Positions 56,221 through 64,000 of a stretch of 64,000 nt of DNA are shown here, piece after piece. Source of the stretch: a virus. The position numbers were made by a program, and so were the translations under genes. Below the pieces are notes generated by a model. It was not told where the DNA came from. It made no database searches and saw only the letters and a list, made by a program, of their open reading frames with translations. Within the stretch, counting starts at the first letter, position 1, and each line of letters starts with the position of its first letter. The stretch is from the IMG/VR virus record IMGVR_UViG_3300037087_000760, positions 124,001 to 188,000 of that record; one strand, 5' to 3'.

Positions 56221-57414
56221 TTAAACACTAATATAAACCGTTACCCATGTTGTACTGTTTGCCCAATAACCAGTTATCCATTGTCCACCAACATATGTGG
56301 CTATAACTATATATTTTTGTTCTGTCCTGAAATTATTTGCTAAATCGTTTATTTCAAAATACACATCATAAATTCCAATATCTGTCATTCCAGTTATTGG
56401 AACTAAATCATTATACCCATATATCGTGATAACAGAATCATATTTACTAATTATTCCATCTACATTATCTGTTATTCCAGAAATAAATATATCTTGAAGA
56501 TTAATTGAATTATATGTTGTTCCACTTGTAAGAATAAAAGCGGTTGTTGAACCACTGGTGATTCCAGTTGTTACCCCAGAAAGAACAGGATTCCATGTAA
56601 AAACAGGTGGAGTAGTATCAATTGGAGGATTATTAATAGTTAAGTTTCTATATCTTTCAGATCTCAATACCCAATTTATTCTACTATTTGCTTGGTCTGT
56701 ATTAAATTCACTTAGGAATTGCAATTTCACTTTTTCTTCTGTATCTAAACCAATCAATAATGTCAAAGCATCAATTTTTTCAATGGTTCTGATATTAGCA
56801 TATGGTATATAAATTAATGAATTACCATCTATATCAATAACTTTTAATTCGGTAGAACCAGTTGAGGTTGGGATTGTATAATTAACATAATCAGATATAA
56901 TTGAATTGTAATAAAGTCCACTGAAGAAACTTGTTCTTTTGAATTGATCAGGATTTGATAGTGAACTTTGTCCAAGGTTTGCCATAAGTATTTCCAAAAC
57001 CACTTTGTTCTTCGTTGATTTATTATTGAAATAAATTTGTGGAATTCTTTTAGCACTATTACCAGTTAAAACTAACATTTGACCCATTGTTCTTATTTGA
57101 GTTGGATCATCAGCGTAATAATATTCTATGTATTGTTCGGTTTCTTGAACCCACATCGGATCTATTGGAGTATATTTTGCTCTAACCATTAAAAAAGTTA
57201 TATTATTACCCAAGAATCCATATAAAAGTGGTTGATCAGAAGATTCAGGATTTAATATCATTTGAGCCAGATTAAAATTTTCATAATGAAACTCTAATCC
57301 CTCTAAATTTAATTTACCTTTTAAGTTAGGTCCTTCTACCACAATCATTGCACATTCATAAGGTCTAATAATCTTATCAGCGGCGTAGAACATATTTGGT
57401 TGTATATATGGCAT
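56221..57414 (-). CDS. Virion structural protein with C-terminal Ig-like domain
   Basis: 397 residues. Residues 1-270 are beta-rich (MLVLTGNSAKRIPQIYFNNK). From DTTPPVFTWNPVLSGVTTGI a bacterial Ig-like/HYR-type domain follows (NVDGIISKYDSVITIYGYND, DIGIYDVYFEINDLANNFRT). Such domains are common on phage surface proteins and bind weakly to glycans. Probably head or tail decoration. Confidence 0.65.
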   Translation of the reverse strand: MPYIQPNMFYAADKIIRPYECAMIVVEGPNLKGKLNLEGLEFHYENFNLAQMILNPESSDQPLLYGFLGNNITFLMVRAKYTPIDPMWVQETEQYIEYYYADDPTQIRTMGQMLVLTGNSAKRIPQIYFNNKSTKNKVVLEILMANLGQSSLSNPDQFKRTSFFSGLYYNSIISDYVNYTIPTSTGSTELKVIDIDGNSLIYIPYANIRTIEKIDALTLLIGLDTEEKVKLQFLSEFNTDQANSRINWVLRSERYRNLTINNPPIDTTPPVFTWNPVLSGVTTGITSGSTTAFILTSGTTYNSINLQDIFISGITDNVDGIISKYDSVITIYGYNDLVPITGMTDIGIYDVYFEINDLANNFRTEQKYIVIATYVGGQWITGYWANSTTWVTVYISV

Positions 57415-57425
57415 TTTATTTTAAT

Positions 57426-57815
57426 TTATTTTTTATTTGGATTTTTTTGGGCCCATTCAACTCCAGCTTTAAAAGTATCTACTATCATATGTTCTAAATA
57501 AGTTGGATGCATTTCTTTCATATCCGGTCCCGTCTCTTTTCTCACATGATTAATTTGAACATTATCAACTAATAAATCTTTACAATAATTCCAAGCAGCT
57601 CCCTGTGAATTTCCAGCTGATAGAGTTTCTGGTGTTAATTCTTCTTTAATTACATCAAGACCAGTTTCAGTCCTCTTAGTCTTTTTTTGTTCTTCTGGAT
57701 TCCATGTTTTTTCGAAATCTTCAAAATCCATAAGATTGTTCAATTTTTTATCAGAACCAGCTTTCATTTGAGAAACTTCGATTCCCGGTTCATTACACTC
57801 ATTCTTTATTTTCAT
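57426..57815 (-). CDS. Repeat-cassette protein
   Basis: 129 residues. Contains one copy of the cassette of 54025-54561 (DKKLNNLMDFEDFEKTWNPE, then EQKKTKRTETGLDVIKEE), preceded by NEPGIEVSQMKAGS, which also matches that gene. The C-terminal part (HPTYLEHMIVDTFKAGVEWA) is unique. Recombination between the two genes is likely. Confidence 0.55.
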   Translation of the reverse strand: MKIKNECNEPGIEVSQMKAGSDKKLNNLMDFEDFEKTWNPEEQKKTKRTETGLDVIKEELTPETLSAGNSQGAAWNYCKDLLVDNVQINHVRKETGPDMKEMHPTYLEHMIVDTFKAGVEWAQKNPNKK

Positions 57816-57827
57816 TTTTATTTTAAT

Positions 57828-58190
57828 TTATTTTTGATCACCGAATAAAACATTATCTATAAGTGGATTATACGGATGAAAGTTTACATCAATAATTGTT
57901 TCTCCTTTATATATATTTCCAATTAAATACTTTAATTTAGCCTTTTCAAATTGTCCCTTTGTATTCAATAGTATTCTGATACTTCCAAATCTGATATCAA
58001 ATGGTTTATCGGGATGATTTGTCGAAAATTCTTTCTTAGTTCTGTCTGTAACTATTAAGCAAACCCATTTCTTTCCTATCTTTCTTCGTATCTTTTGATA
58101 CTCTTTTGCATATGCAGTCATCTTAGGCTTTTTCGGTTTCTTCAATTTCTTTTTTTCTAATAAGAATTCATCAAATCTTAATATTATCAT
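57828..58190 (-). CDS. Basic putative packaged protein, CTS-like N terminus
   Basis: 120 residues: MIILRFDEFLLEKKKLKKPK. Strongly basic, then an alpha/beta domain (KWVCLIVTDRTKKEFSTNHP). A DNA-bound internal protein would fit its charge; not shown. Confidence 0.5.
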   Translation of the reverse strand: MIILRFDEFLLEKKKLKKPKKPKMTAYAKEYQKIRRKIGKKWVCLIVTDRTKKEFSTNHPDKPFDIRFGSIRILLNTKGQFEKAKLKYLIGNIYKGETIIDVNFHPYNPLIDNVLFGDQK

Positions 58191-58202
58191 ATTCGTATAA
58201 TT

Positions 58203-58433
58203 TTATTTTCCCCAATCTTTTCCCTCAGGTGAAATTTTTACCAGTTCTTTAATTCTTGTTATTGCTTTATCAAAACAATCAAAGAGCTCATCGTCACCTA
58301 CTAAATTATAGAGTTCACCCTTTAAAGATTCTATTGTTTTAATATAAGACTTAGCCACTTTTTGTTCTTCTGGATTTTTGGGTAATGCCCATGTTCCTTC
58401 ATTAACAAACTCATTAAATTTCTTCATTTTCAT
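58203..58433 (-). CDS. Small putative packaged protein, strong CTS-like N terminus
   Basis: 76 residues from the ATG at 58433: MKMKKFNEFVNEGTWALPKN. A second Met at 58427 gives MKKFNEFVNE, again close to the T4 MKTYQEFIxE signal. Helical remainder (AKSYIKTIESLKGELYNLVG). Back to back with the large structural gene. Confidence 0.55.
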   Translation of the reverse strand: MKMKKFNEFVNEGTWALPKNPEEQKVAKSYIKTIESLKGELYNLVGDDELFDCFDKAITRIKELVKISPEGKDWGK

Positions 58434-58486
58434 GGATTTTGATTTCTTTTCTTTAATATATATTAAAAAACTAAAATACTTTTTCA

Positions 58487-60955
58487 ATGAATTATCTTCT
58501 TAGTAAAAAATATGATGGAACATTCACTATTAACTTTATCGGAACTGAAATGTTAAGCCAAACAGGTAATACTTTGAAATTGGTTACTACAGCTCCAATT
58601 AGTGGAATAAAGGATATATATCTAACAGGGGCAACGATTGATGGGTCTAATAGTTATCAATATTTGAAGATATTCTTTAAATATAAAAATATACCAGATA
58701 TAAATGATCTAAAATGTGGAGATTGTTGGAGTGATTTAATACCGATTGAACAAATAACAGGTATAACTTTCAGTGAAAGTGTTCCTTTTAACATCGAATT
58801 ATACATATATCGAATTGATGATGGTCCTTTTGATAGTTTTCATCCGAGATCGTCCATTTACATTTCAAACATAACTTTATATGGTGATTACGATTTGAAT
58901 TATACTGATGGGGCATTTACCATAAGTGGAACAACAGAATCAATCATTCTAAAACCAAAAGATATCTATAAAGTATTTTCAGTATCAGATTTTCAAGTTA
59001 TCGGAAATTTAAATATTTCAAACCTTGATATTAAATGGCGTGTTACACAAACTGATGGAAGAACATTCTCACAATGGGAGCCATTAACAAAAGAAAATAT
59101 ATCTTCATATAAATTCAATGAATTGAGATTTGCACAGGTTCAATATCTTATAACTCCACTAACCAATGATCCTGAACCAGCAAATATTTACGATATTATA
59201 TTAATCGGTGATTTTCAGAATGTATCGGCCAATTATTTAAAAACTAATAAATATGGATTAAGAGAAGATTGTTTAACAACATATTTACAAGCAACTGGAA
59301 CAACACAAATTTGTGGCTTGAATGTACAATCAACTGATCCGAATGATCCTTCAAATTGGAATACAGTAAAACCAGCCAATGCACCTCTTAGTGATCGTGA
59401 ATTAAACTTGAATGCTTATACACAAGGATTGAGTTGTTATAGTAATCCAGACGCTAATGTGGAGGGTGCTTTAACGGCTGAAAATACAGCCAACTCTTCT
59501 ACTTTTTGGCAACCGTATAATATAGATGCAATAACGGCCTATTATAATTCATTAGCCAATCAAGTAAGTCAATTATTTGGATGGAATGTTGACTACCACT
59601 TGACAGATCCAGATAGAAATGGTATAGATTATATCTTACACGAATACCAGTTGAAGAATATTATTGATGTAAAAACTATAAGAGTAATTGTTCCAGAAAA
59701 TAAATTTCCAGAAAATCAACCAAGAGCAAATACGGTTTATTTAGATTTATTTGACAAATTCGAAATTCATATATTAAAAGATGAATTCAAAAGTAAATTC
59801 GGTGTTCATCGCCGTCCAAGTGAAGATGATATTATCTTTTTCTGTCCTTTAAATAGGTTATATTATGTTTCAAGTTCAAATGTATACAGAGATGTTATGA
59901 ACGCTGGAATATATTATAAAGTCATGTTAGAAAAATACGAACAGAAAGCCAATATTCTTAATCTTTCCGCTGAAAGTAAAGCCAAATTGGGAGATCTTAC
60001 AAGAAGTACAACAATGGAAGAATTATTTGGTCAGGAAATTAAAGAAGATTCCGACAAAATAGCAAATAAAGATCAATTCAAACCATTTACCTTCGATGTA
60101 ATGAGATATATTGTGAATAATAAGGTAATTCGTGTAAAGCAAGACATTTGGAATGGGAATATAAACTATGCGGTGAATTATTATAACTTTAAAGATGCCA
60201 TCAGTAAACAATGTGTTTTATACAAAAAAACAGATAACTCAGTTAAGGTATCAGATAACAGAAGTTTCACTTTATGGTTTAATTTTAATAATGGTTGGGA
60301 TGCTTTGAATCCAGCCAGAAATGCTTGGAAACAATATGACATAGACCAGACTACTAATTTCCAATTGTTGAATAATTTTGATGAAACAAATAAATTGGGA
60401 TATAGAATTTGGTATTTCAAAAAAGATATCAATTTCCAAATCAACAATTCATTTTATAAATTACAAAATCTGTCATTACTAACAAATATTTGGTATGGAT
60501 TAGTTGTCATGTTAGATAACAGACAAAGAGTAGTTGAATTGAAATTATACCAGAGAGATAATGATTATGATATTACTTTCATTGAACCTAACAGTTATCA
60601 GGTCGAAACTATTTCTTGGATGGATACAACTGGTTATACTTCATTAATAAGTAGTGGGTTTAAACCAGTTAATAATACAGAACTTCATTCAGTAAATACA
60701 ACATTCAAGACGATAAACGAAACATTTTATGATGGATTTGATCCATTTAGTTTTGATCATGATGTTGATATTCAAATTTTGGGAAGTAATATAAAATATA
60801 CGAATCTCAGAATATTTAACGATGTTATTCCTACTGATGAAATTAATAATACATTGAATGAAAATATTATCAGGAATGCCGATAAGTTGATATTGGCAGA
60901 TAATGCGGATAAGAATATTTACGCTGAAAACTTTGTAAATCTTAATTGGGTGTAA
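58487..60955 (+). CDS. Large virion structural protein (neck/baseplate type)
   Basis: 822 residues, beta-rich. A central part reads FEIHILKDEFKSKFGVHRRP, SEDDIIFFCPLNRLYYVSSS and YYKVMLEKYEQKANI. The order FG, P-x-x-D-x-I-x-F, L-Y-x-V, Y-x-V-x-L-x-x-Y is reminiscent of the T4 gp14 neck protein, where a similar domain carries FG...GDLIYFP...E. The C-terminal 250 residues look like a ConA-like lectin domain (FTLWFNFNNGWDALNPARNA). Structural role likely; exact position is inference. Confidence 0.6.
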   Translation: MNYLLSKKYDGTFTINFIGTEMLSQTGNTLKLVTTAPISGIKDIYLTGATIDGSNSYQYLKIFFKYKNIPDINDLKCGDCWSDLIPIEQITGITFSESVPFNIELYIYRIDDGPFDSFHPRSSIYISNITLYGDYDLNYTDGAFTISGTTESIILKPKDIYKVFSVSDFQVIGNLNISNLDIKWRVTQTDGRTFSQWEPLTKENISSYKFNELRFAQVQYLITPLTNDPEPANIYDIILIGDFQNVSANYLKTNKYGLREDCLTTYLQATGTTQICGLNVQSTDPNDPSNWNTVKPANAPLSDRELNLNAYTQGLSCYSNPDANVEGALTAENTANSSTFWQPYNIDAITAYYNSLANQVSQLFGWNVDYHLTDPDRNGIDYILHEYQLKNIIDVKTIRVIVPENKFPENQPRANTVYLDLFDKFEIHILKDEFKSKFGVHRRPSEDDIIFFCPLNRLYYVSSSNVYRDVMNAGIYYKVMLEKYEQKANILNLSAESKAKLGDLTRSTTMEELFGQEIKEDSDKIANKDQFKPFTFDVMRYIVNNKVIRVKQDIWNGNINYAVNYYNFKDAISKQCVLYKKTDNSVKVSDNRSFTLWFNFNNGWDALNPARNAWKQYDIDQTTNFQLLNNFDETNKLGYRIWYFKKDINFQINNSFYKLQNLSLLTNIWYGLVVMLDNRQRVVELKLYQRDNDYDITFIEPNSYQVETISWMDTTGYTSLISSGFKPVNNTELHSVNTTFKTINETFYDGFDPFSFDHDVDIQILGSNIKYTNLRIFNDVIPTDEINNTLNENIIRNADKLILADNADKNIYAENFVNLNWV

Positions 60956-60986
60956 ACATTTTTCTTATTTTTTGATATAATATATT

Positions 60987-61793
60987 ATGATAAAGAAATT
61001 TAATGCCTATAAATCATTGACATTGAAATACATGATATTTGATTGGGATAACAACATTCTACATATGCCCACTCCAATTCATATCGAAGTCTTAAAAAAA
61101 GGCAAATGGATTCCAAAAGATATACTACCAGAAGAATTTGCCAAAATAAGAACAAATGAAAATTGGAGAAACAGGAATAATGATTTTGTATTGACATTTC
61201 AAGAATTTAGAGATACAGGGCCAAGGGGTAATAAATCTTTTCTCGAAGATGCTAAGAAATCTGTTTTGAGGGGTAATTTTGGTCCCTGTTTTCAAGATTT
61301 TATCAAAACATTAATCAATGGTAATATTTTTCTTATTATTACCGCTCGTGGTCATGAACCAGAAACAATAAAACATTTTGTTAAATGGCTGATTTGTAAT
61401 TATTTGACTCCAGAACAAAGAATAAAAATGAAAAAAAATCTGGAGAAATTTCAAAAACTTTTTAATTCAAAAGATTCCACCATTCATTCTTATTTGGATA
61501 CTTGTGAGTTTATTGGTATTATGTCTCAATATTTTAGAAATAGATTTGGATTGGACTTTGAGAATACCCAAAATGTTGAAGAGGGTAAGGAATTGGCCAT
61601 TGATTCATTCTTGATTAGATTACAAAATTTTGCCACTAAAATCGGAGCTAAATTAAAAGTAGGTTTCTCCGATGATGATGAAAATACTGTAAGACATATG
61701 ACAGATTTCTTTAAAGAGAAAGATCTTGATGTCGCTGTTGATTATTATATTTTCAATACTTCAAATAAGGGGAAAGAAAAAGTTAAGATATAA
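60987..61793 (+). CDS. HAD-like phosphatase, CTS-like N terminus
   Basis: 268 residues. MIKKFNAYKSLT precedes MIFDWDNNILHMPTP, the HAD nucleophile motif (DxDxx). FLIITARGHEPETI is motif II and KVGFSDDDENTVRHM the acidic motif IV. Convergent with the ART gene (11-nt overlap). Substrate unknown. Confidence 0.6.
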   Translation: MIKKFNAYKSLTLKYMIFDWDNNILHMPTPIHIEVLKKGKWIPKDILPEEFAKIRTNENWRNRNNDFVLTFQEFRDTGPRGNKSFLEDAKKSVLRGNFGPCFQDFIKTLINGNIFLIITARGHEPETIKHFVKWLICNYLTPEQRIKMKKNLEKFQKLFNSKDSTIHSYLDTCEFIGIMSQYFRNRFGLDFENTQNVEEGKELAIDSFLIRLQNFATKIGAKLKVGFSDDDENTVRHMTDFFKEKDLDVAVDYYIFNTSNKGKEKVKI

Positions 61794-62316
61794 CCTCTAT
61801 TTTCAATATATCTGAATAAAAAGTATCAAACACTAATATTTCTTTTTCTGAATTATATTCAGACCATCCAGAGATTTGTGATCTGGTTATTGGATTTGTT
61901 ATTAATTTTTTTTGTCTTTCAGTTATTTTATCCATAACCAAATCCAAAGATACTGGATATTTAACATCTTTTAAGTCTAAGGTATATAAGTAAGAAAACA
62001 TATCTTCCGAATCTGGTTCAATAAAACCCATGGCAATTTCCTTTTCGTATGACCAAGATATACCAGCGTTGTTCTTAGGTGAAAATCTAATTGGTTTCGT
62101 TATTTCATAATCTCTTGATTCTCCCCTATAAACTAAAGTATTTTTTGTCATTTCTTTAACTAAGTTATAACTTTCCTGAAACAAATTTGAAGGTATTTTG
62201 TTTACATCTTCAATAAACTTTATAGTTTGTTGTGCAAAGAAATCCATAAACCAGATGGCTAATTCATCTGGTATTGATTCTTTCATTCCCTCAAATACTT
62301 TAAAATTTACAATCAT
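61783..62316 (-). CDS. ADP-ribosyltransferase
   Basis: 177 residues from the ATG at 62316 (MIVNFKVFEGMKES, CTS-like). NTLVYRGESRDYEITKPIRF carries the first Arg, FSPKNNAGISWSYEKEIAMG is the STS-like strand region, and WSEYNSEKEILVFDTF holds the ExE-type pair EKE. The R-S-E order is that of arginine-type ARTs such as T4 Alt/ModA. It would transfer ADP-ribose from NAD to host proteins. Confidence 0.7.
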   Translation of the reverse strand: MIVNFKVFEGMKESIPDELAIWFMDFFAQQTIKFIEDVNKIPSNLFQESYNLVKEMTKNTLVYRGESRDYEITKPIRFSPKNNAGISWSYEKEIAMGFIEPDSEDMFSYLYTLDLKDVKYPVSLDLVMDKITERQKKLITNPITRSQISGWSEYNSEKEILVFDTFYSDILKIEVIS

Positions 62317-62320
62317 AGAT

Positions 62321-62458
62321 TTATATATTAAAATCCACAATTATTTTCTTATCGTCTGGACTGAATTCGATATTCACTGAATGAATATGATTTTTTAATT
62401 CCTCTGTTAATTCCAAAACTCTTTTCATTATTTTTGATTTAATCTGATCGTTGTTCAT
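62321..62458 (-). CDS. Small hypothetical protein
   Basis: 45 residues (MNNDQIKSKIMKRVLELTEE to KIIVDFNI). Helix then a strand. It ends 4 nt before the ART start, suggesting co-transcription. Not recognised. Confidence 0.4.
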   Translation of the reverse strand: MNNDQIKSKIMKRVLELTEELKNHIHSVNIEFSPDDKKIIVDFNI

Positions 62459-62489
62459 TTTATCTTTTTATTTTTATATATAGAAAGTG

Positions 62490-64000
62490 ATGAAGTTAGA
62501 CAAAGAAACATATGAGAAAATCATTCATTCCAAAGAGTTTAAGGATTGGTTTGGTGATTGGGAACATCCGAATAAAAAGACCAGTAAAATAGTGGATAAA
62601 AATGGTAAACCATTGGTAGTTTATCATGGAAGCCCTTATAAATTCACAGAATTCAAATATGGTATGAATGATACTTCTGGTCAGATGGGTGCTGAATATG
62701 CTTTTTGGTTTTCAAACCTGAATGTTGCAACACATTATTCACAATGTTATCCAAGATCGTATTACAATGAAAGGAATGAGGTTAACGAGAAATATAACGA
62801 GAAAATAGAAAAAGACAAGATTGAATTTTTAAAGACGGTAGATATGTCGGTATGGGATGGAATGTTATCTTTCATAGAAAAGGAGTATGGTAAGTCTACT
62901 GGTTATTATAATTTAAGTAGTTGGGTGAAATCAGATAATTGGAAAGAAGTATCAAAGACATTGATGGATTTATTGTTTTGGATAGGTAAGAAGAACATAG
63001 ATGAAATCAGTCCAAAACTAAGTGAATTTGTACACTTGGATAAAAAATACGATATTGAATTGAATAAGGAATTGGAAGAAATTCAAAGTAAATACGACAA
63101 TCAAGAGGGTTACATATATCCATGCTTTATAAAAGCGACAATTATTGAGGAAGAAGATGGGGAGAATGTAGGTGTGGGTTTAAATCGAGTTCCAGATAGT
63201 AGTATTCATTGTAAAATAATCAGGAATGCGGACACTGGAGCACAGTTCGCTGATGAATATGTGGTAACAAATCCTAAACGAATAAAAATAGCAACTGGTG
63301 AAAACACAACTTTCAATGGAAAGAGTAAAAATATTTATGAAAATCATCATAGAATGATAATCAATTTTGGAGAATTTGAATTTGTATTATTAGAGAAGAA
63401 TAATGAATCGATAGATGGTCAGACTATGTATAACAAGTTAATAAAAAGGTTTCCTGAAATTAACATTGACAGACCAGAAGGTATAAGTGGTGAATCCATA
63501 ACGATATGGGGTATTTATAAAGGTCATGATAAATATGAAGATATTTACAAGTGGTATGAAGATTTAGATGATAAAGAGTTTATTGACAAGTTATTGAAAT
63601 ACATAAACAAATTTGGTTGGTATTCAAGGGCATCAATGACAAGGATTAAGAACACACATACATTAAGTATTTCTCCGAAGTGGAGTAAGGGGTATGTATT
63701 AATTCCAGATACATTATATCATGCTTGTCCAATGTCCAGATTAAATGATATTTTGAAACATGGTTTAAAATCCAAGTCGGAAGATATTCGACACAAGTAC
63801 CCACCGAGAATCTATATGTCTACGAACAAAGAGGTTTTATATTCATTAATAAAGGAATTAAAAGTATGGAAGCAGATAGATAAAACAGATAAAGAACCAT
63901 ATGCGATTGTGGGTATAAATACAGATGATTTGAATTTAGGTATATTATATAAAGACCAAATGAGTTTATTTACAGGTAATTGTTACATACAAGGAAAGAG
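62490..64000 (+). CDS. Large two-domain ART-like protein (3' end missing)
   Basis: At least 503 residues, open at the right edge. FKDWFGDW and SKIVDKNGKPLVVYHGSPYK form the typical phage ART N terminus (WFGxW ... VVDxxGxPLVVYHGS). FWFSNLNVATHYSQ follows the NAD-binding His. A second ART-like segment near residue 410 has TLYHACPMSRLNDILKHGLK and RIYMSTNKEVLYSL. Same tandem arrangement as the genes at 9566 and 50158. Confidence 0.7.
   Translation, partial: MKLDKETYEKIIHSKEFKDWFGDWEHPNKKTSKIVDKNGKPLVVYHGSPYKFTEFKYGMNDTSGQMGAEYAFWFSNLNVATHYSQCYPRSYYNERNEVNEKYNEKIEKDKIEFLKTVDMSVWDGMLSFIEKEYGKSTGYYNLSSWVKSDNWKEVSKTLMDLLFWIGKKNIDEISPKLSEFVHLDKKYDIELNKELEEIQSKYDNQEGYIYPCFIKATIIEEEDGENVGVGLNRVPDSSIHCKIIRNADTGAQFADEYVVTNPKRIKIATGENTTFNGKSKNIYENHHRMIINFGEFEFVLLEKNNESIDGQTMYNKLIKRFPEINIDRPEGISGESITIWGIYKGHDKYEDIYKWYEDLDDKEFIDKLLKYINKFGWYSRASMTRIKNTHTLSISPKWSKGYVLIPDTLYHACPMSRLNDILKHGLKSKSEDIRHKYPPRIYMSTNKEVLYSLIKELKVWKQIDKTDKEPYAIVGINTDDLNLGILYKDQMSLFTGNCYIQGK

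Noticed and set aside
1-64000. CRISPR arrays, insertion sequences, rRNA genes, att sites
   Set aside because: Looked for regularly spaced repeats, transposase motifs, rRNA signatures and direct repeats at tRNA ends; none was convincing.
1-64000. Interpretation as a bacterial chromosome segment because of bL12, NadE, ClpP, RNase P and a TonB receptor
   Set aside because: Gene sizes, overlaps, mixed small unknown genes, T4-like genes, about 28 tRNA or tRNA-like genes and virion-type proteins fit a large phage much better.

Overview
The window looks like part of the genome of a large tailed (T4-like, probably jumbo) phage of a Bacteroidota host. The evidence is low GC content, dense and often overlapping genes, hardly any Shine-Dalgarno sites, and recurrent promoters made of a T-rich -33 box (TTTTTTTATT) and a TAnnTTTG -7 box, which is the Bacteroidota sigma-A type. 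There is also a TonB-dependent receptor, T4-type genes (gp46-like ATPase, capsid-like fragments, internal-head-protein-like N termini) and about 28 tRNA or tRNA-like genes. No rRNA and no chromosomal housekeeping block is visible.

Layout. 1-3.6 kb (+): end of a gp46/SbcC ATPase, a GH16 glycanase, small proteins. 3.5-9.2 kb (-): AAA+ ATPase, SpoT-like HD hydrolase, five tandem paralogues with an HNExGPA motif, and a metallopeptidase/VWA protein. 9.25-9.49 kb (-): a compact RNase P RNA. 9.5-30.4 kb (mostly +): a two-domain ADP-ribosyltransferase-like (ART-like) gene with a frameshift, metabolic genes (PncB, CoaC fused to an M23-like domain, CoaB, NadE, PncA), ClpP and a TonB-dependent receptor. 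30.4-34.6 kb (+): tRNA-Leu, about 1 kb of large structured non-coding RNA, a leader-peptide attenuator, ribosomal protein bL12 and a long tRNA array. 34.8-41.1 kb (-): membrane and small proteins, an M50 protease and PnuC. 41.1-43.1 kb (+): NadR and small genes. 43.1-46.5 kb (-): a miniature leucyl-tRNA synthetase, a GIY-YIG nuclease and a Leu/Tyr tRNA array, again behind a leader-peptide attenuator. 46.5-62.5 kb (mostly -): many small proteins with a T4-style capsid-targeting-like N terminus, ART-like effectors and virion structural genes. A further two-domain ART-like gene runs off the right end.

The most striking observation is a pair of attenuator-controlled translation operons. At 31797 (+) a leader ORF carries an uninterrupted run of Gln, Asn, Ile and Met codons (QNIQNMIINQI), followed by mutually exclusive antiterminator and terminator hairpins, then bL12 and an array of Asn, Ile, Met and Gln tRNAs. 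At 46403 (-) a leader ORF carries LYYLYLYLY with four different Leu codons, followed by the same kind of mutually exclusive hairpins, then an array of Tyr and Leu tRNAs with a LeuRS lacking its editing domain downstream. In each case the amino acids in the leader are those of the tRNAs it precedes. I infer that the phage senses shortage or damage of particular host tRNAs and responds by transcribing replacements. A phage RNase P RNA could help process them.

Other themes are an almost complete NAD salvage set (PnuC, NadR, PncA, PncB, NadE) next to several NAD-dependent ART-like proteins, and a group of proteins whose N termini resemble the T4 internal-protein packaging signal. Together these suggest effectors packaged in the head and injected into the host.
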